Below, piece by piece: positions 18,295-28,060 of a stretch of 64,000 bases of DNA. Both the position numbers and the translations under genes were made by a program. Below the pieces are notes generated by a model that saw only the letters and a program-made list of their open reading frames with translations, was not told where the DNA came from and did no database searches. Position 1 is the stretch's first letter; each line of letters opens with the position of its first letter. The DNA comes from Rhizobium brockwellii (GTDB taxonomy: Bacteria > Pseudomonadota > Alphaproteobacteria > Rhizobiales > Rhizobiaceae). The stretch spans positions 2,914,001 through 2,978,000 of the forward strand of contig NZ_CP053439.1 of NCBI RefSeq assembly GCF_000769405.2. The letters run 5' to 3'.

Positions 18295-21200
18295 TTACGC
18301 CGCATCCTCGATCTCGGTTTCTGCCTTGCGCGGCACGTAGTTCAGCACCGGCCCGAGCCAGCGCTCGACTTCAGACACCGCCATCTGCTTGCGCGCCGCA
18401 TAATCCTCAACTTGATCGCGCTCCACCTTGGCGACGCCGAAATAATAGGAGTCGGGATGGCCGATGTAGAGGCCGGAGACCGAGGAACCCGGCCACATCG
18501 CATAACTCTCCGTCAGCTTCACGCCGGCCGCTTTTTCAGCGTCGAGTAGTTTGAACAACGTTGCCTTTTCGGTGTGGTCGGGTTGAGCGGGATAACCGGG
18601 CGCCGGGCGAATGCCGGCATAGGCTTCGGTGATGAGATCCTCTTTGCTGAGCGTCTCGTCCTTGGCATAGCCCCAGTATTCGCGTCGCACCCGCTCATGC
18701 ATGCGCTCGGCAAAAGCTTCGGCGAAGCGGTCGGCCAGCGCCTTGACCAGGATCGAGGAATAATCGTCGTTCGCCCGTTCGAAACGTTCGGCGATGGCGA
18801 TTTCCTCGATGCCGGCCGTCACCACGAAGCCGCCGACATAGTCCTCAACACCGCTTGCGATAGGCGCCACGAAGTCGGAAAGCGCAACGTTCGGCCGCCC
18901 GTCCCGCTTGGAAAGCTGCTGGCGCAACGTGTAGAAGGTGGCAAGCTCCTGTTTCCGGCTCTCGTCCGTGAACAGCCGGATATCGTCGCCAATGGCGCCT
19001 GCCGGCCAGAAACCGATGACGGCGCGCGGGCGGAACCACTTCTCGTCGATGATCTTCTTGAGCATGGCCTGCGCATCGACCCAGAGCGCGCGCGCTGCCT
19101 CACCCTGCTTCTCATCCTCGAGAATGGCAGGGTAACGGCCGCGCAACTCCCAGGTCTGGAAGAACGGCGTCCAGTCGATGTATTTGGCAAGCTCGGCCAG
19201 ATCGTAGTCCTCGAACACACGCGTGCCGAAGAATTGCGGCTTGGTCGGCTGGTAGGCCGACCAGTCGATCTTATGTGCGTTCTCGCGAGCCCGCGGCAAC
19301 GGCAGGCGCACCTTCTCGGCCTCGCTGCGCGCATGGGCAGCCGCCACCTTGGCATATTCGGCTCTTACATCGTCGACATAGCTCTGGCGCGTTTCCGGCG
19401 AGAGCAGTGCCGAGACGACGCCGACGGCGCGACTGGCATCGGTGACGTAGACCGTTTGCCCCTTGTTGTAGCCCGGATGGATCTTCACGGCCGTATGCAC
19501 GCGACTGGTCGTTGCCCCGCCGATCAATAGCGGGATCTCGAAGCCCTGGCGCTCCATCTCGGCGGCGACATGCACCATCTCGTCGAGTGACGGCGTGATC
19601 AGGCCGGAGAGGCCGATGACGTCGACCTTCTCGGCAATGGCCGTCTCGAGAATCTTCGTCGCCGGCACCATGACGCCGAGGTCGACGATCTCGTAATTGT
19701 TGCAGGCGAGCACGACGCCGACGATGTTCTTGCCGATATCGTGCACGTCGCCCTTGACCGTCGCCATCAGGATCTTGCCTGCCGTCTTGCGCTGATCGCC
19801 GCCGTTGAGGCGTTTTTCTTCTTCCATATAGGGCAGCAGCACGGCGACCGCCTGCTTCATCACGCGCGCCGACTTGACCACCTGTGGCAGGAACATCTTG
19901 CCCGAGCCGAACAGATCGCCGACGACGTTCATGCCGGCCATCAGCGGCCCTTCGATGACGTGCAGCGGCCGCGCGGCCTGAAGGCGCGCCTCTTCGGTAT
20001 CGGCCTCGATATATTCGGTGATGCCGTTGACCAACGCGTGTTCGAGACGCTTCTCGACGCTCCATTCGCGCCAGGAGAGATCCTGGACGCGGCCTTCGCG
20101 TGCCGCGCCGCCACGGAATTTCTCCGCCACTTCGAGCAGCCGCTCGGTGCCATCAGGCCGGCGGTTCAGCACCACGTCCTCGCAGGCCTCGCGCAGTTCG
20201 GGATCGATGTTGTCGTAGACGGCAAGCTGGCCGGCATTGACGATGCCCATGTCCATGCCCGCCTGGATGGCGTGGTAGAGGAACACGGCGTGCATCGCCT
20301 CGCGCACCGGCTCGTTGCCGCGGAACGAGAAGGACAGGTTGGAGACACCGCCCGAAATATGCACCAGCGGCATGCGCTCGCGGATCGTCCGCGTCGCCTC
20401 AATGAAGTCGACGCCGTAATTATTGTGCTCTTCGATGCCGGTCGCGACCGCGAAGATATTCGGATCGAAGATGATGTCCTCGGGCGGGTAGCCGATCTTT
20501 TCGGTCAGCAGCTTATAGGCGCGTGTGCAGATATCCACCTTGCGCTCGTAGCTGTCCGCCTGCCCCGTCTCATCGAAGGCCATGACGACGACGGCAGCAC
20601 CATAATTATGCAGCAGCCGCGCCTGGGCGAGGAAATTCTCCTCGCCTTCCTTAAGCGAGATCGAGTTGACAATCGGCTTACCCTGGACACGCTTCAGGCC
20701 GGATTCGATGATCGAGAACTTAGACGAGTCGATCATCACGGGCACACGGGCGATGTCAGGCTCGGCGGCGATCAGGTTGAGGAACTCGACCATCGCCTTT
20801 TCGGAATCGATCAGCCCCTCGTCCATGTTGATGTCGATCACCTGCGCGCCGTTCTCAACCTGGTCGCGCGCAACATCGAGCGCTGCGGTGAAATCGGCGT
20901 TGGTGATCAGCTTGCGGAAGCGGGCCGAGCCGGTGACGTTGGTGCGCTCGCCGACATTGACGAAGGGAATGTCCTTGGTCAGTTCGAAGGGTTCTAGCCC
21001 CGACAGCGACATGAAGGGGCGATGCTCGGGAATCGGCCGTGGCTTATACTTGGCGACGGTCTCGGCGATCGCCTTGATGTGCTCGGGCGTCGAGCCGCAG
21101 CAGCCGCCGACGATGTTGACGAGGCCCTCGCGGGCGAAGCTGTCGATCTGCGCCGCCATCAGTTCCGGCGTTTCGTCATACTGGCCGAACTCGTTCGGCA

Positions 21201-22068
21201 GGCCGGCATTCGGGTAGGCGCAGATGAAGGTGTCGGCGACACCTGAAAGCTCCTGCAGATGCGGGCGCATCGCATTGGCGCCGAGCGCGCAGTTGAGCCC
21301 GATCGTAAAGGGATTGGCATGCCGCACCGAGTTCCAGAAGGCCGATGGCGTCTGGCCGGACAGCGTGCGGCCGGAAAGGTCGGTGATCGTGCCCGAGATC
21401 ATCACGGGCAGGCGCACGCCCTTGGCCTCGAAGCGCTCCTCGCAGGCGAAGATCGCCGCCTTGGCGTTCAGCGTGTCGAAGATCGTCTCGATGAGGATGA
21501 TGTCGGCGCCGCCGTCGATCAGCCCGTCGATCTGCTCGCCATAGGCCGAACGCAGATCGTCGAAGGTGACGGCGCGAAAACCGGGATTGTTGACGTCGGG
21601 TGAGATCGAGGCGGTGCGGTTGGTCGGACCGATGGCGCCGGCGACGAAGCGGCGGCGGCCGTCCTCGCGCTCGGCGCGCTGTGCCGCCCGGCGCACGATC
21701 TCGGCACCTTCCTTGTTGAGGTCGTAGACCGCACCTTCCATCTCGTAATCGGCCTGTGCGATGCGGGTCGAGGAGAAGGTGTTGGTCTCGAGAATATCGG
21801 CGCCGGCCTTGGCGTATCTGTAATGGATCTCTTCGATCGCATCGGGCTGGGTCAGGATCAGAAGGTCGTTATTGCCCTTCTGATGACAGGCGCAGCCGAT
21901 GAAGCGCGTTCCGCGAAACTGGTCTTCATCATAGCCGAGCCCCTGGATCTGCGTGCCCATGGCGCCGTCGAGAACAAGGATGCGCTCGCTCGCGGCTTGC
22001 CTCAAAGCTGCGAACACTTCACTGCCGTCACGTTTGCCCGTTTCCGGACCAAAGAGATTGTCAAACAC
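18295..22068 (-). CDS. metH: Cobalamin-dependent methionine synthase
   Basis: A full-length 1257-residue MetH that methylates homocysteine from 5-methyltetrahydrofolate. Its modules are in order: homocysteine-binding domain with zinc cysteines in [15 protein letters not shown] and [15 protein letters not shown]; pterin-binding domain ([27 protein letters not shown]); cobalamin cap and B12 domain with [14 protein letters not shown] (lower axial His) and [13 protein letters not shown]; and the AdoMet activation domain ([12 protein letters not shown]). The start is GTG 22068 after AGGAG. No B12 riboswitch is visible upstream; a 20-bp palindrome is present instead. Confidence 0.98.
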   Translation of the reverse strand: MFDNLFGPETGKRDGSEVFAALRQAASERILVLDGAMGTQIQGLGYDEDQFRGTRFIGCACHQKGNNDLLILTQPDAIEEIHYRYAKAGADILETNTFSSTRIAQADYEMEGAVYDLNKEGAEIVRRAAQRAEREDGRRRFVAGAIGPTNRTASISPDVNNPGFRAVTFDDLRSAYGEQIDGLIDGGADIILIETIFDTLNAKAAIFACEERFEAKGVRLPVMISGTITDLSGRTLSGQTPSAFWNSVRHANPFTIGLNCALGANAMRPHLQELSGVADTFICAYPNAGLPNEFGQYDETPELMAAQIDSFAREGLVNIVGGCCGSTPEHIKAIAETVAKYKPRPIPEHRPFMSLSGLEPFELTKDIPFVNVGERTNVTGSARFRKLITNADFTAALDVARDQVENGAQVIDINMDEGLIDSEKAMVEFLNLIAAEPDIARVPVMIDSSKFSIIESGLKRVQGKPIVNSISLKEGEENFLAQARLLHNYGAAVVVMAFDETGQADSYERKVDICTRAYKLLTEKIGYPPEDIIFDPNIFAVATGIEEHNNYGVDFIEATRTIRERMPLVHISGGVSNLSFSFRGNEPVREAMHAVFLYHAIQAGMDMGIVNAGQLAVYDNIDPELREACEDVVLNRRPDGTERLLEVAEKFRGGAAREGRVQDLSWREWSVEKRLEHALVNGITEYIEADTEEARLQAARPLHVIEGPLMAGMNVVGDLFGSGKMFLPQVVKSARVMKQAVAVLLPYMEEEKRLNGGDQRKTAGKILMATVKGDVHDIGKNIVGVVLACNNYEIVDLGVMVPATKILETAIAEKVDVIGLSGLITPSLDEMVHVAAEMERQGFEIPLLIGGATTSRVHTAVKIHPGYNKGQTVYVTDASRAVGVVSALLSPETRQSYVDDVRAEYAKVAAAHARSEAEKVRLPLPRARENAHKIDWSAYQPTKPQFFGTRVFEDYDLAELAKYIDWTPFFQTWELRGRYPAILEDEKQGEAARALWVDAQAMLKKIIDEKWFRPRAVIGFWPAGAIGDDIRLFTDESRKQELATFYTLRQQLSKRDGRPNVALSDFVAPIASGVEDYVGGFVVTAGIEEIAIAERFERANDDYSSILVKALADRFAEAFAERMHERVRREYWGYAKDETLSKEDLITEAYAGIRPAPGYPAQPDHTEKATLFKLLDAEKAAGVKLTESYAMWPGSSVSGLYIGHPDSYYFGVAKVERDQVEDYAARKQMAVSEVERWLGPVLNYVPRKAETEIEDAA

Positions 22069-22109
22069 GGGAGGGCTCCTTGACGTCGTAAGACCAGACA
22101 GTCCAAATC

Positions 22110-22129
22110 ACATAAAGATATCTTTATGT
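22110..22129. promoter_or_regulatory. Perfect 20-bp palindrome upstream of metH (SahR-like operator candidate)
   Basis: ACATAAAGATATCTTTATGT is fully self-complementary and lies 41 bp upstream of the metH GTG. AT-rich palindromes with a GATATC core upstream of methionine-cycle genes fit operators of ArsR-type regulators such as SahR, which responds to S-adenosylhomocysteine. The palindrome is directly seen; the regulator is inferred. Confidence 0.7.
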
Positions 22130-22174
22130 CAATATATGCCGATCGATTTCGTGCTTTGCAAGTCTACAGAGCCG

Positions 22175-22280
22175 CGCGTCTCTGAAGACGCGCAAAGGAT
22201 GCTGTAGCAGTTTGAATCTTCGCGTCGTGCTTTCCGAAAATCCATCGCGATTTTCGAGCCGATGCGATAGCCAGATGACA
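22175..22280. repeat. RIME-like intergenic repeat
   Basis: The segment TCTGAAGACGCGCAAAGGAT, then GCTGTAGCAGTTTGAATC, then CGAAAATC/CGATTTTCG, has the organisation of Rhizobium intergenic mosaic elements. It lies in the divergent gap between metH and the epimerase gene. Identification rests on recalled family character, not alignment. Confidence 0.5.
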
Positions 22281-22340
22281 GGCTTGCCCGACCTCTATAT
22301 AGGCGTTTGCGACGCTTGTGCACGAAATCGGAGGAGCATC

Positions 22341-23600
22341 ATGGCACCCGCAAACGGCAACGCCGTGCTTGGAAACTGGACGACCCGCGCCTATCATCGC
22401 GGCTGGCTGCTGACCCAGGCGAACGGTCTCTTCGATTTCTTTCAGCACAATTCGGTCAACCCCAAGGGCGGTTTCTACGATCTCGACGACGAAGGCGGGC
22501 CTCTCGACGCCGAGGGCCAGGTTCGCGGCATCCATATCGCCGCACGCGCCGTGCATTGCTTCTCGATCGGCGCCTTGCTTGGCCGTCCCGGCGCCGCCGA
22601 TGTCGTCGACCACGGCATGGATTATATCTGGAACCATCATCGCGACCGGAAAAATGGCGGCTATTTCTGGTCGCTCAACAATGACGGACCCGTCGATTCC
22701 AACAAGCAGGGCTATGGCCATGCTTTCGTGCTGCTCGCCGCCTCAGCCGCAAAGACGATCGGCCATCCGCTTGCCGACGGCATGCTTGATGATATCACCG
22801 AGATCCTGAACACGAAGTTCTGGGAGGCGAAGCACGGTGCGATCGCCGAGGAGTTCACCGCCGACTGGCAGCCACTCGATGGCGGCGCCTATCGCGGCCA
22901 GAACTCCAACATGCACCTGACCGAAGCGCTGATGGCGGCCTTCGAAGCCACCGGCGACCGGGACTATCTGTCCAAGGCCGAAAGCATCGCCGATCTAATC
23001 ATCCGCCGCGCCGCCGGTTCGGTGGACTGGCGCGTCGCCGAGCATTTCGACGCCGAATGGAACCTCGACAAGACTTACTACCATCCGAACGAAATGTTCC
23101 GCCCGGCCGGCACGACGCCCGGCCACTGGCTGGAATGGACCCGCCTCATCCTGCAGCTCTGGGCGCTCGGCGGCAAACGGATCGAGTGGATGCCGGATGC
23201 GGCGAAGGCGCTCTTTGCCCAATCCATGGCACTCGGCTGGGACAACGACAAGGGCGGCTTCTTCTATACGCTCGATTGGGACGACAAGCCCGCCAAGCGT
23301 AACAAGCTCTGGTGGCCAGCCTGCGAAGGTGCGGCTGCTGCACATTTCCTCAACGAGCACCTGCCGAGCGATTTCCATGAAGAGAGCTACCGCAAGATCT
23401 GGAACGTGATCGAGCGCGCCTTCATCGACCACAAGAACGGCGGTTGGCACGAGGAGTTGACAGAGGATCTCGTTCCCTCGCACTCGCTCTTCCCCGGCAA
23501 GGGCGATATCTATCACGCCCTGCAGGCCTGCCTCATCCCGCTATTCCCGGCAACGGGCAGCCTGACGAAGGGCATCACTGAGGCTGGCGGCAAGCTCTGA
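22341..23600 (+). CDS. AGE family epimerase/isomerase
   Basis: A 419-residue (alpha/alpha)6-barrel protein of the N-acylglucosamine 2-epimerase superfamily. Characteristic blocks are GGFYDLDDEGGPLD, RCFS-type VHCFSIGALLGRP, KNGGYFWSLNNDGPVD, YGHAFVLLAASA, NSNMHLTEALMAAFEATGD and NGGWHEELTEDL. GAGGAG precedes the ATG at 22341; the in-frame extension to 22212 overlaps the repeat and is not used. Relatives include mannose isomerase, sulfoquinovose isomerase (YihS) and cellobiose 2-epimerase; sequence alone does not separate them. It stands alone with no transporter beside it. Confidence 0.92.
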   Translation: MAPANGNAVLGNWTTRAYHRGWLLTQANGLFDFFQHNSVNPKGGFYDLDDEGGPLDAEGQVRGIHIAARAVHCFSIGALLGRPGAADVVDHGMDYIWNHHRDRKNGGYFWSLNNDGPVDSNKQGYGHAFVLLAASAAKTIGHPLADGMLDDITEILNTKFWEAKHGAIAEEFTADWQPLDGGAYRGQNSNMHLTEALMAAFEATGDRDYLSKAESIADLIIRRAAGSVDWRVAEHFDAEWNLDKTYYHPNEMFRPAGTTPGHWLEWTRLILQLWALGGKRIEWMPDAAKALFAQSMALGWDNDKGGFFYTLDWDDKPAKRNKLWWPACEGAAAAHFLNEHLPSDFHEESYRKIWNVIERAFIDHKNGGWHEELTEDLVPSHSLFPGKGDIYHALQACLIPLFPATGSLTKGITEAGGKL

Positions 23601-23672
23601 GGCGAAAGCCTCAGCAGCGCGGCACCGATTGGTTGCGGCAGGACGTCGGCCGACGAAAGATACCGAGTCCTG

Positions 23673-23906
23673 TCAGCGCGCCTGCGCCAGATCCAGATCG
23701 ATATAGTATTGCAGATGGATATTGTGCTCGCGGTTCACCGCTTGAATCAGCCGCTCGACGTTGTCGATCGGTGAATGCAATATCTCCGACAAGAGCGCAC
23801 GAAAATCGGTTTGCGATATCTTCGCCGTATCGATGATCGTGCGCTGAAGTTTGGTATGAAGAACCCAATGCAGGACCGCCCGGCGATAGACATCGTCGAG
23901 CAGCAC
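23673..23906 (-). CDS. Conserved-looking hypothetical protein, start uncertain
   Basis: At least 77 residues from GTG 23906. The same frame stays open to 24038 and there encodes plausible protein (YEPHVDDTDGRLIYSLPVD), but has no ATG, GTG or TTG before a stop; only a CTG at 24035 is available. Either the start is CTG, or the gene is truncated at the 5' end, or the N-terminus is the GTG given. The sequence is rich in charged and hydrophobic heptad-like residues and has no signal peptide. Function unknown. Confidence 0.5.
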   Translation of the reverse strand: MLLDDVYRRAVLHWVLHTKLQRTIIDTAKISQTDFRALLSEILHSPIDNVERLIQAVNREHNIHLQYYIDLDLAQAR

Positions 23907-24059
23907 AGCCAGATCGCCGGCTTCGATCTCATACTCGAAGGACAGGCTGATATGCCCGGAATCGACGGGAAGCGAATAGATCAGCCGTCCATCGGTATCA
24001 TCGACATGCGGCTCGTATAGCCGTCGCCCAGGCAGCGCCTACCACGCACCTTGGCCATC

Positions 24060-24548
24060 TCAGGCGAGCCGCAGCGAATCCAGATCCTTCGCCAGCATCA
24101 GCGCCAGCGCCTCGACCGCGAGATTGTGGTCGTCACGCTGCGGCAGGCCGGAGACGGTGACGGCGCCGATGCAGCCGGTACCCTTGACGTTGATCGGGAA
24201 ACTGCCGCCATGCGGGGCATAGTCGGCGCCGGAAAGCCCATTATCCTCGACCGTCTTGCCATCCTTCTGCAGCTTCAAACCGGAGGCATAACTGCTGCGG
24301 AAATAACGCAGCACCATATTGCGCTTGCGGCGAACCCAGTTCACGTTATCAGGCGTTACACCCGGGAGTGCCGCATAGAAAACCGGCATCGAATGCAGCG
24401 TCACATCGATCGCGATCCCGAGGCCACGCTCGGTGGCGAGTTCCTGCAGGAGCTTGCCGAGCTGCCATGCCGTCGTCAGGTCAAAAGCGTCGAAGCTTAG
24501 GACTTTCTCCTGCTCCGCGATCCGGCTGAGATCGTCCTCGATTGTCAT
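24060..24548 (-). CDS. UPF0303 / heme-degrading-domain family protein
   Basis: A 162-residue protein starting MTIEDDLSRIAEQEKVL, with GLGIAIDVTLHSMPVFYAALPG, WVRRKRNMVLRYFRSSYAS, GADYAPHGGSFPINVKGTGCIGAVTVSGLPQRDDH and a C-terminal helix. This is the UPF0303 family related to HbpS/GlcG; bacterial members have no firmly assigned reaction. It is the most distal gene in the minus direction, separated from the flavin-reductase gene by a repeat, and may have its own promoter. Confidence 0.88.
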   Translation of the reverse strand: MTIEDDLSRIAEQEKVLSFDAFDLTTAWQLGKLLQELATERGLGIAIDVTLHSMPVFYAALPGVTPDNVNWVRRKRNMVLRYFRSSYASGLKLQKDGKTVEDNGLSGADYAPHGGSFPINVKGTGCIGAVTVSGLPQRDDHNLAVEALALMLAKDLDSLRLA

Positions 24549-24621
24549 AGGTAAAGCGCTCCTCTGCCGCGATGATCCGTTGCAGACCATTCTTGCGGGG
24601 AGCAAAAAAGTAAAGCAAAAA

Positions 24622-24738
24622 CTTGGACCTATCCCTGGAGCAATTCCAGCAAATGTGCGCAGCGGTTTTGCGCCCTGAATTGCGCGAAGACAAAGAGATA
24701 GGGCATTTTCGTCACTCGAAGAAAACGGAAATGCTCCA
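24622..24738. repeat. RIME-like intergenic repeat
   Basis: It contains GGAGCAATTCCAGCAAATG, GCGGTTTTGCGCCCTGAATTGCG and an ACAAAGAGATAGGGCATTTTC end, with GGAGCA/TGCTCC at the two borders. This is the common Rhizobium mosaic-element layout, recognised by character rather than alignment. Confidence 0.6.
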
Positions 24739-24740
24739 TG

Positions 24741-25352
24741 TCAGAGCTTCGGCGTCAGCATCTCGAAGCGGTCGCGGATGGTGGCGCAGGTATCGCCGCC
24801 GAGCCTTGCAATGGCATCGACCGCTGAGGGATCGACATGCAGCCTTTCCGGATCGACGACCCCGTCACGGTAATGCGCATAGACGATCTCGCCCATGACG
24901 ATCTGCCGCGAGCGGCCGAGCTCCAGCGTCACATGCCGCTTGCATTCGAAGGCGGCCGGCGCCTCGGCGATAAAGGGCGAGGCCACCTTCTCACCCGGCA
25001 TCGCCGTCAGGCCGGCTTCCTTCAACTCGTCGACGCCGCGCGGATACTTGGCACCACAGACATGCATCGCCTCGGCGATCGCGAAGGAGACGATATTGAC
25101 CGTGAACACTTCGGTCATGCGGATATTGTGGCCAGTGTCCTTGAACGACATGTCGGCATTGTTCTCGACCCCGATCGCCAGGATCGGTGGATCGGCCGAA
25201 AGGCAGTTGAAGAAGCTGAAGGGCGCCGCATTGACCCGGCCGTTCTCGTCGACCGTCGTCACCAGTGCGATCGGCCGAGGGATGATCGTGCCGATCATCA
25301 GCTTGTAGCGTTCGCGCTCGGTGAGCTGCTTGAAATCGAAGGAAACGGACAT
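24741..25352 (-). CDS. Flavin reductase-like FMN-binding protein
   Basis: A 203-residue flavin reductase-like (split-barrel) protein. GTIIPRPIALVTTVDENGRVNAAPFSFFN and ADPPILAIGVENNADMSFKDTGHNIRMTEVFTVNIV are the FMN-binding signature of this family, ending CATIRDRFEM. Such proteins reduce flavin for partner oxygenases or act directly on substrates. It lies 3 bp from the racemase-like gene and shares its operon with a polyamine-type importer, which suggests a catabolic oxygenation or detoxification step. No oxygenase partner is present in the window. Confidence 0.9.
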   Translation of the reverse strand: MSVSFDFKQLTERERYKLMIGTIIPRPIALVTTVDENGRVNAAPFSFFNCLSADPPILAIGVENNADMSFKDTGHNIRMTEVFTVNIVSFAIAEAMHVCGAKYPRGVDELKEAGLTAMPGEKVASPFIAEAPAAFECKRHVTLELGRSRQIVMGEIVYAHYRDGVVDPERLHVDPSAVDAIARLGGDTCATIRDRFEMLTPKL

Positions 25353-25355
25353 GGA

Positions 25356-26099
25356 TCAGCCGACCTTCAGGACCGGCGAGAAACCACTCATCGCCCCGGT
25401 GAAGGGTTTCGGCAGCGGCGAGGCGTAGGAGCCGCGCTTGCTGGTGGAAAGCCCGAGCGACACCAGCGCTTCGGCCTGCTTGACGGCGGCCGCGACGCCA
25501 TCGACGACAGGCACGCCGTAGATCTCCTGCAGTTCACGCGCCAGATCGGTCATGCCGGCGCAGCCGAGCACGATCGCCTCGGCACCGTCTTCCGAAAGCG
25601 CCCGCTCGATCTCGACCCTCAGCTTGCCGATCGCGCCCGAGGCCGGATCTTCCAGCTCCAGCACCGGGATGTCGGAGGCGCGCACCTTGGCACGGTCGCC
25701 CATGCCGTAGCGGCGCACCAGATTGTCGATCAGCACCCGCGACCGCTCCAGCGTCGTCACCACGGTGAAGCGCTGCGCCAGGAAACCAGCCGTTACCACG
25801 GCGGACTCGCAAAGCCCGAGGATCGGCACATCGGCAAAGGTCCGCGCCGCTTCGAGCCCGGTATCGTCGAAGCAGGCGATAACGGCCGCGTCATAACCCG
25901 CCGGCTGCCGGTCCCTGAGTTCGGCGAGCAGACCGGGGATCGCTAAGACCCCGTCGTAATGCCCCTCGATGGAGACCGGCCCCATGCGCGAGGTAGCCGC
26001 GATGATCTCCGTGCCGGATGCCGCCACCGCACGCGCGGCGGTGGCGGCCTTCTCGGTCATGGAGGCCGTGGTGTTCGGATTGACGATGAGGATGCGCAT
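25356..26099 (-). CDS. Aspartate/glutamate or hydantoin racemase family protein
   Basis: A 247-residue protein beginning MRILIVNPNTTASMTEK, the signature of hydantoin racemases/Asp-Glu racemase superfamily members. The two catalytic-site cysteines appear in AVIACFDDTGLEAAR and IVLGCAGMTDLA, where they act as the acid/base pair. It is nested between the importer permeases and the flavin-reductase-like gene, so its substrate is probably the imported compound, for example a hydantoin, allantoin-like ureide or amino acid. The exact substrate is unassigned. Confidence 0.9.
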   Translation of the reverse strand: MRILIVNPNTTASMTEKAATAARAVAASGTEIIAATSRMGPVSIEGHYDGVLAIPGLLAELRDRQPAGYDAAVIACFDDTGLEAARTFADVPILGLCESAVVTAGFLAQRFTVVTTLERSRVLIDNLVRRYGMGDRAKVRASDIPVLELEDPASGAIGKLRVEIERALSEDGAEAIVLGCAGMTDLARELQEIYGVPVVDGVAAAVKQAEALVSLGLSTSKRGSYASPLPKPFTGAMSGFSPVLKVG

Positions 26100-26100
26100 G

Positions 26101-26922
26101 TCAGTTTATCTTTGCCTGCCGCCGGCTGAGCATCGTCATGATGCCGAGTGCGACGAGAATGATGGTGAAGGAAAACAGCGTCGTCACCGTGCCGAGCGCA
26201 TAGAGCACCGGCGTCGTGACGTTGGTGGTCATCCCGTAGATTTCGAGCGGCAGCGTATTGTAGGTGCCTGATGTCATCAGCGTGCGGGCGAATTCGTCGT
26301 AGGAGAGCGTGAAGCCGAACAGGCCGACGCCGACGAGGCTCGGCGCGATCATCGGCAGCACGACATGGCGGAACGTCTGCCAGGAGCTGGCGCCGAGGTC
26401 ACGCGCCGCCTCTTCATAAGCCGGCGAAAAGCGGTTGAAGACGGCAAACATGATCAGCACGCCGAACGGCAGCGTCCAGGTGAGATGCGCGCCGAAGGCC
26501 GACGAATACCAGGCGGGCTTCAGCCCTCCCTCCTGGAAGACGACGCCGATGCCGAGCGAGATGATGATCGACGGCACGACAAGGCTTGCGACCGTGGCAT
26601 AGAACAGCGCGGTCGAACCGCGGAAACGGCGGCGGAAGGCAAGGCCGGCGAGCAGTGAGACGACGACGGTCACCGCCATCACCATCAGCCCGAGGGTGAA
26701 GGAGCGGCGGAACGAGGCGCCGAAATCGCCGACCGCCTGCTTCTCGAACAGATTGAAGAACCAGTGCGTGGAAACGCCGTTCATCGGGAACGTCAGGCCG
26801 CCGTCCGGCCCCTGGAAGGAGAGGATCAGGATCGCCGAAAGCGGGCCGTAGAGAAACAGCACGAAAATGATGAAGAAGAGCGCCAGCAGATAGAATTCCA
26901 GGCCGCGTTTTTCGTGGCTCAT
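26101..26922 (-). CDS. ABC transporter permease (PotC type)
   Basis: A 273-residue inner-membrane permease with six helices, an N-terminal YLLALFFIIFVLFLYGPLSA and the EAA loop EAARDLGASSWQTFRHVVLPMIAPSLVG. One base separates it from the racemase gene and from the partner permease. It belongs to the polyamine/spermidine-putrescine permease branch. Confidence 0.93.
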   Translation of the reverse strand: MSHEKRGLEFYLLALFFIIFVLFLYGPLSAILILSFQGPDGGLTFPMNGVSTHWFFNLFEKQAVGDFGASFRRSFTLGLMVMAVTVVVSLLAGLAFRRRFRGSTALFYATVASLVVPSIIISLGIGVVFQEGGLKPAWYSSAFGAHLTWTLPFGVLIMFAVFNRFSPAYEEAARDLGASSWQTFRHVVLPMIAPSLVGVGLFGFTLSYDEFARTLMTSGTYNTLPLEIYGMTTNVTTPVLYALGTVTTLFSFTIILVALGIMTMLSRRQAKIN

Positions 26923-26923
26923 C

Positions 26924-27838
26924 TCAAAGCTCCTTGCGGATGTCGACGACGCGCAGGATGGCCGCGACCATCAACAGCACGACGGCGAGCAGCACCACTG
27001 CATTGGCGGCAGCGGCCGGATATTGCAGCAGCGACATCTGGTTCTTCATCATCAGCGCCACCGAAGCGCTCTGGCCGCCGGACATCACCTGCACCGTCGA
27101 AAAGTCAGCCATGACGAGCGTGACGACGAAGATCGTGCCGATCGCCATGCCGGGTTTGGCGAGCGGGAAGACGACGTTCCACAACACCTGCCAGCCGGAG
27201 GCGCCGGCATCGCGCGCCGCCTCGAACAGCGATCGGTCGATGCGCATCAGCGTGTTGAAGATCGGCGTCACCATAAACAGCGTATAGAGATGCACCATGG
27301 CGAGCACGACGGCGAAATCGGAATAGAGCAGCCATTCGATCGGCTGCGGGATGATGCCCATCTTGATCAGCGTCGAATTGACGAGGCCGTTGCGCCCGAG
27401 CACCGGGATCCACGAGATCATGCGGATGATGTTCGAGGTCATGAACGGCACGGTGCAGACGAGGAAGAGGATCATCTGCGTCGAGGTCTTGCGGATGTGG
27501 AAGGCCAGGAAATAGGCGACCCAGAAACCGATGACCAGCGTCAGCGCCCAGACGATCGCAGTGAATTTCAACGTGTTGAGATAGATCTTCCACGTCACCC
27601 ACGAACCGAGCGTGTCGGTGTAGTTCATCGTCAGGAAATCGGGATAGAGACCGGCAAAGTCGTAGTCCCAGAAGCTGACGACCGCGATCATGGCGATTGG
27701 CAGCAGGAAGAACAAGCCGAGAATGACGAACAGCGGCGTCGCCTGGAGATAGGAGATCGCCGATGGGGAAAGCCTCAGTCCGCGCCCGCCGCGCGCGCCC
27801 TGGCCATCCTCCTCCGTTTCCGCTGCGATGGTCGCCAT
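26924..27838 (-). CDS. ABC transporter permease (PotB type)
   Basis: A 304-residue permease starting MATIAAETEEDGQGARG, with a first helix ATPLFVILGLFFLLPIAMIA and the EAA loop EAARDAGASGWQVLWNVVFPLAKPG. It partners the 26101 permease. A large inverted repeat separates it from the binding-protein gene. Confidence 0.93.
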   Translation of the reverse strand: MATIAAETEEDGQGARGGRGLRLSPSAISYLQATPLFVILGLFFLLPIAMIAVVSFWDYDFAGLYPDFLTMNYTDTLGSWVTWKIYLNTLKFTAIVWALTLVIGFWVAYFLAFHIRKTSTQMILFLVCTVPFMTSNIIRMISWIPVLGRNGLVNSTLIKMGIIPQPIEWLLYSDFAVVLAMVHLYTLFMVTPIFNTLMRIDRSLFEAARDAGASGWQVLWNVVFPLAKPGMAIGTIFVVTLVMADFSTVQVMSGGQSASVALMMKNQMSLLQYPAAAANAVVLLAVVLLMVAAILRVVDIRKEL

Positions 27839-27897
27839 CCCTTACCCTTTCGGAAGCTCGTCATTCGTCCTGCCGTTAAAGGGAGGGCTCCAGAAGA

Positions 27898-28036
27898 CCC
27901 CTCCCCAACCCTCCCCACAAGGGGGAGGGAGTATCTTTGCCGCGCCGCCCCCGCCTCCCGCCGCGCAGGAGGAAGGGGTGTCCTTGCCGCACCGCCTCCG
28001 GGCTCCCTCCCCCTTGTGGGGAGGGTTGGGGAGGGG
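27898..28036. repeat. 33-bp perfect inverted repeat pair within an ABC operon
   Basis: The arms at 27898-27930 and 28004-28036 are exact reverse complements over 33 bp, built on CCCCTCCCCAACCCTCCCC, and enclose a GC-rich 73-bp spacer. Each arm also holds a smaller CCTCCCC/GGGGAGG pairing. Located between the binding-protein and permease genes, it would form a very stable RNA structure. It resembles the Rhizobiaceae REP-type elements. Confidence 0.85.
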
Positions 28037-28060
28037 AAGGCGACAAACGCCTACTTGGCC

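Noticed and set aside
22069..22340. Cobalamin riboswitch upstream of metH
   Set aside because: No B12-box-like core or conserved multi-stem leader was visible; the minus-strand leader is dominated by the palindrome and a mosaic repeat.
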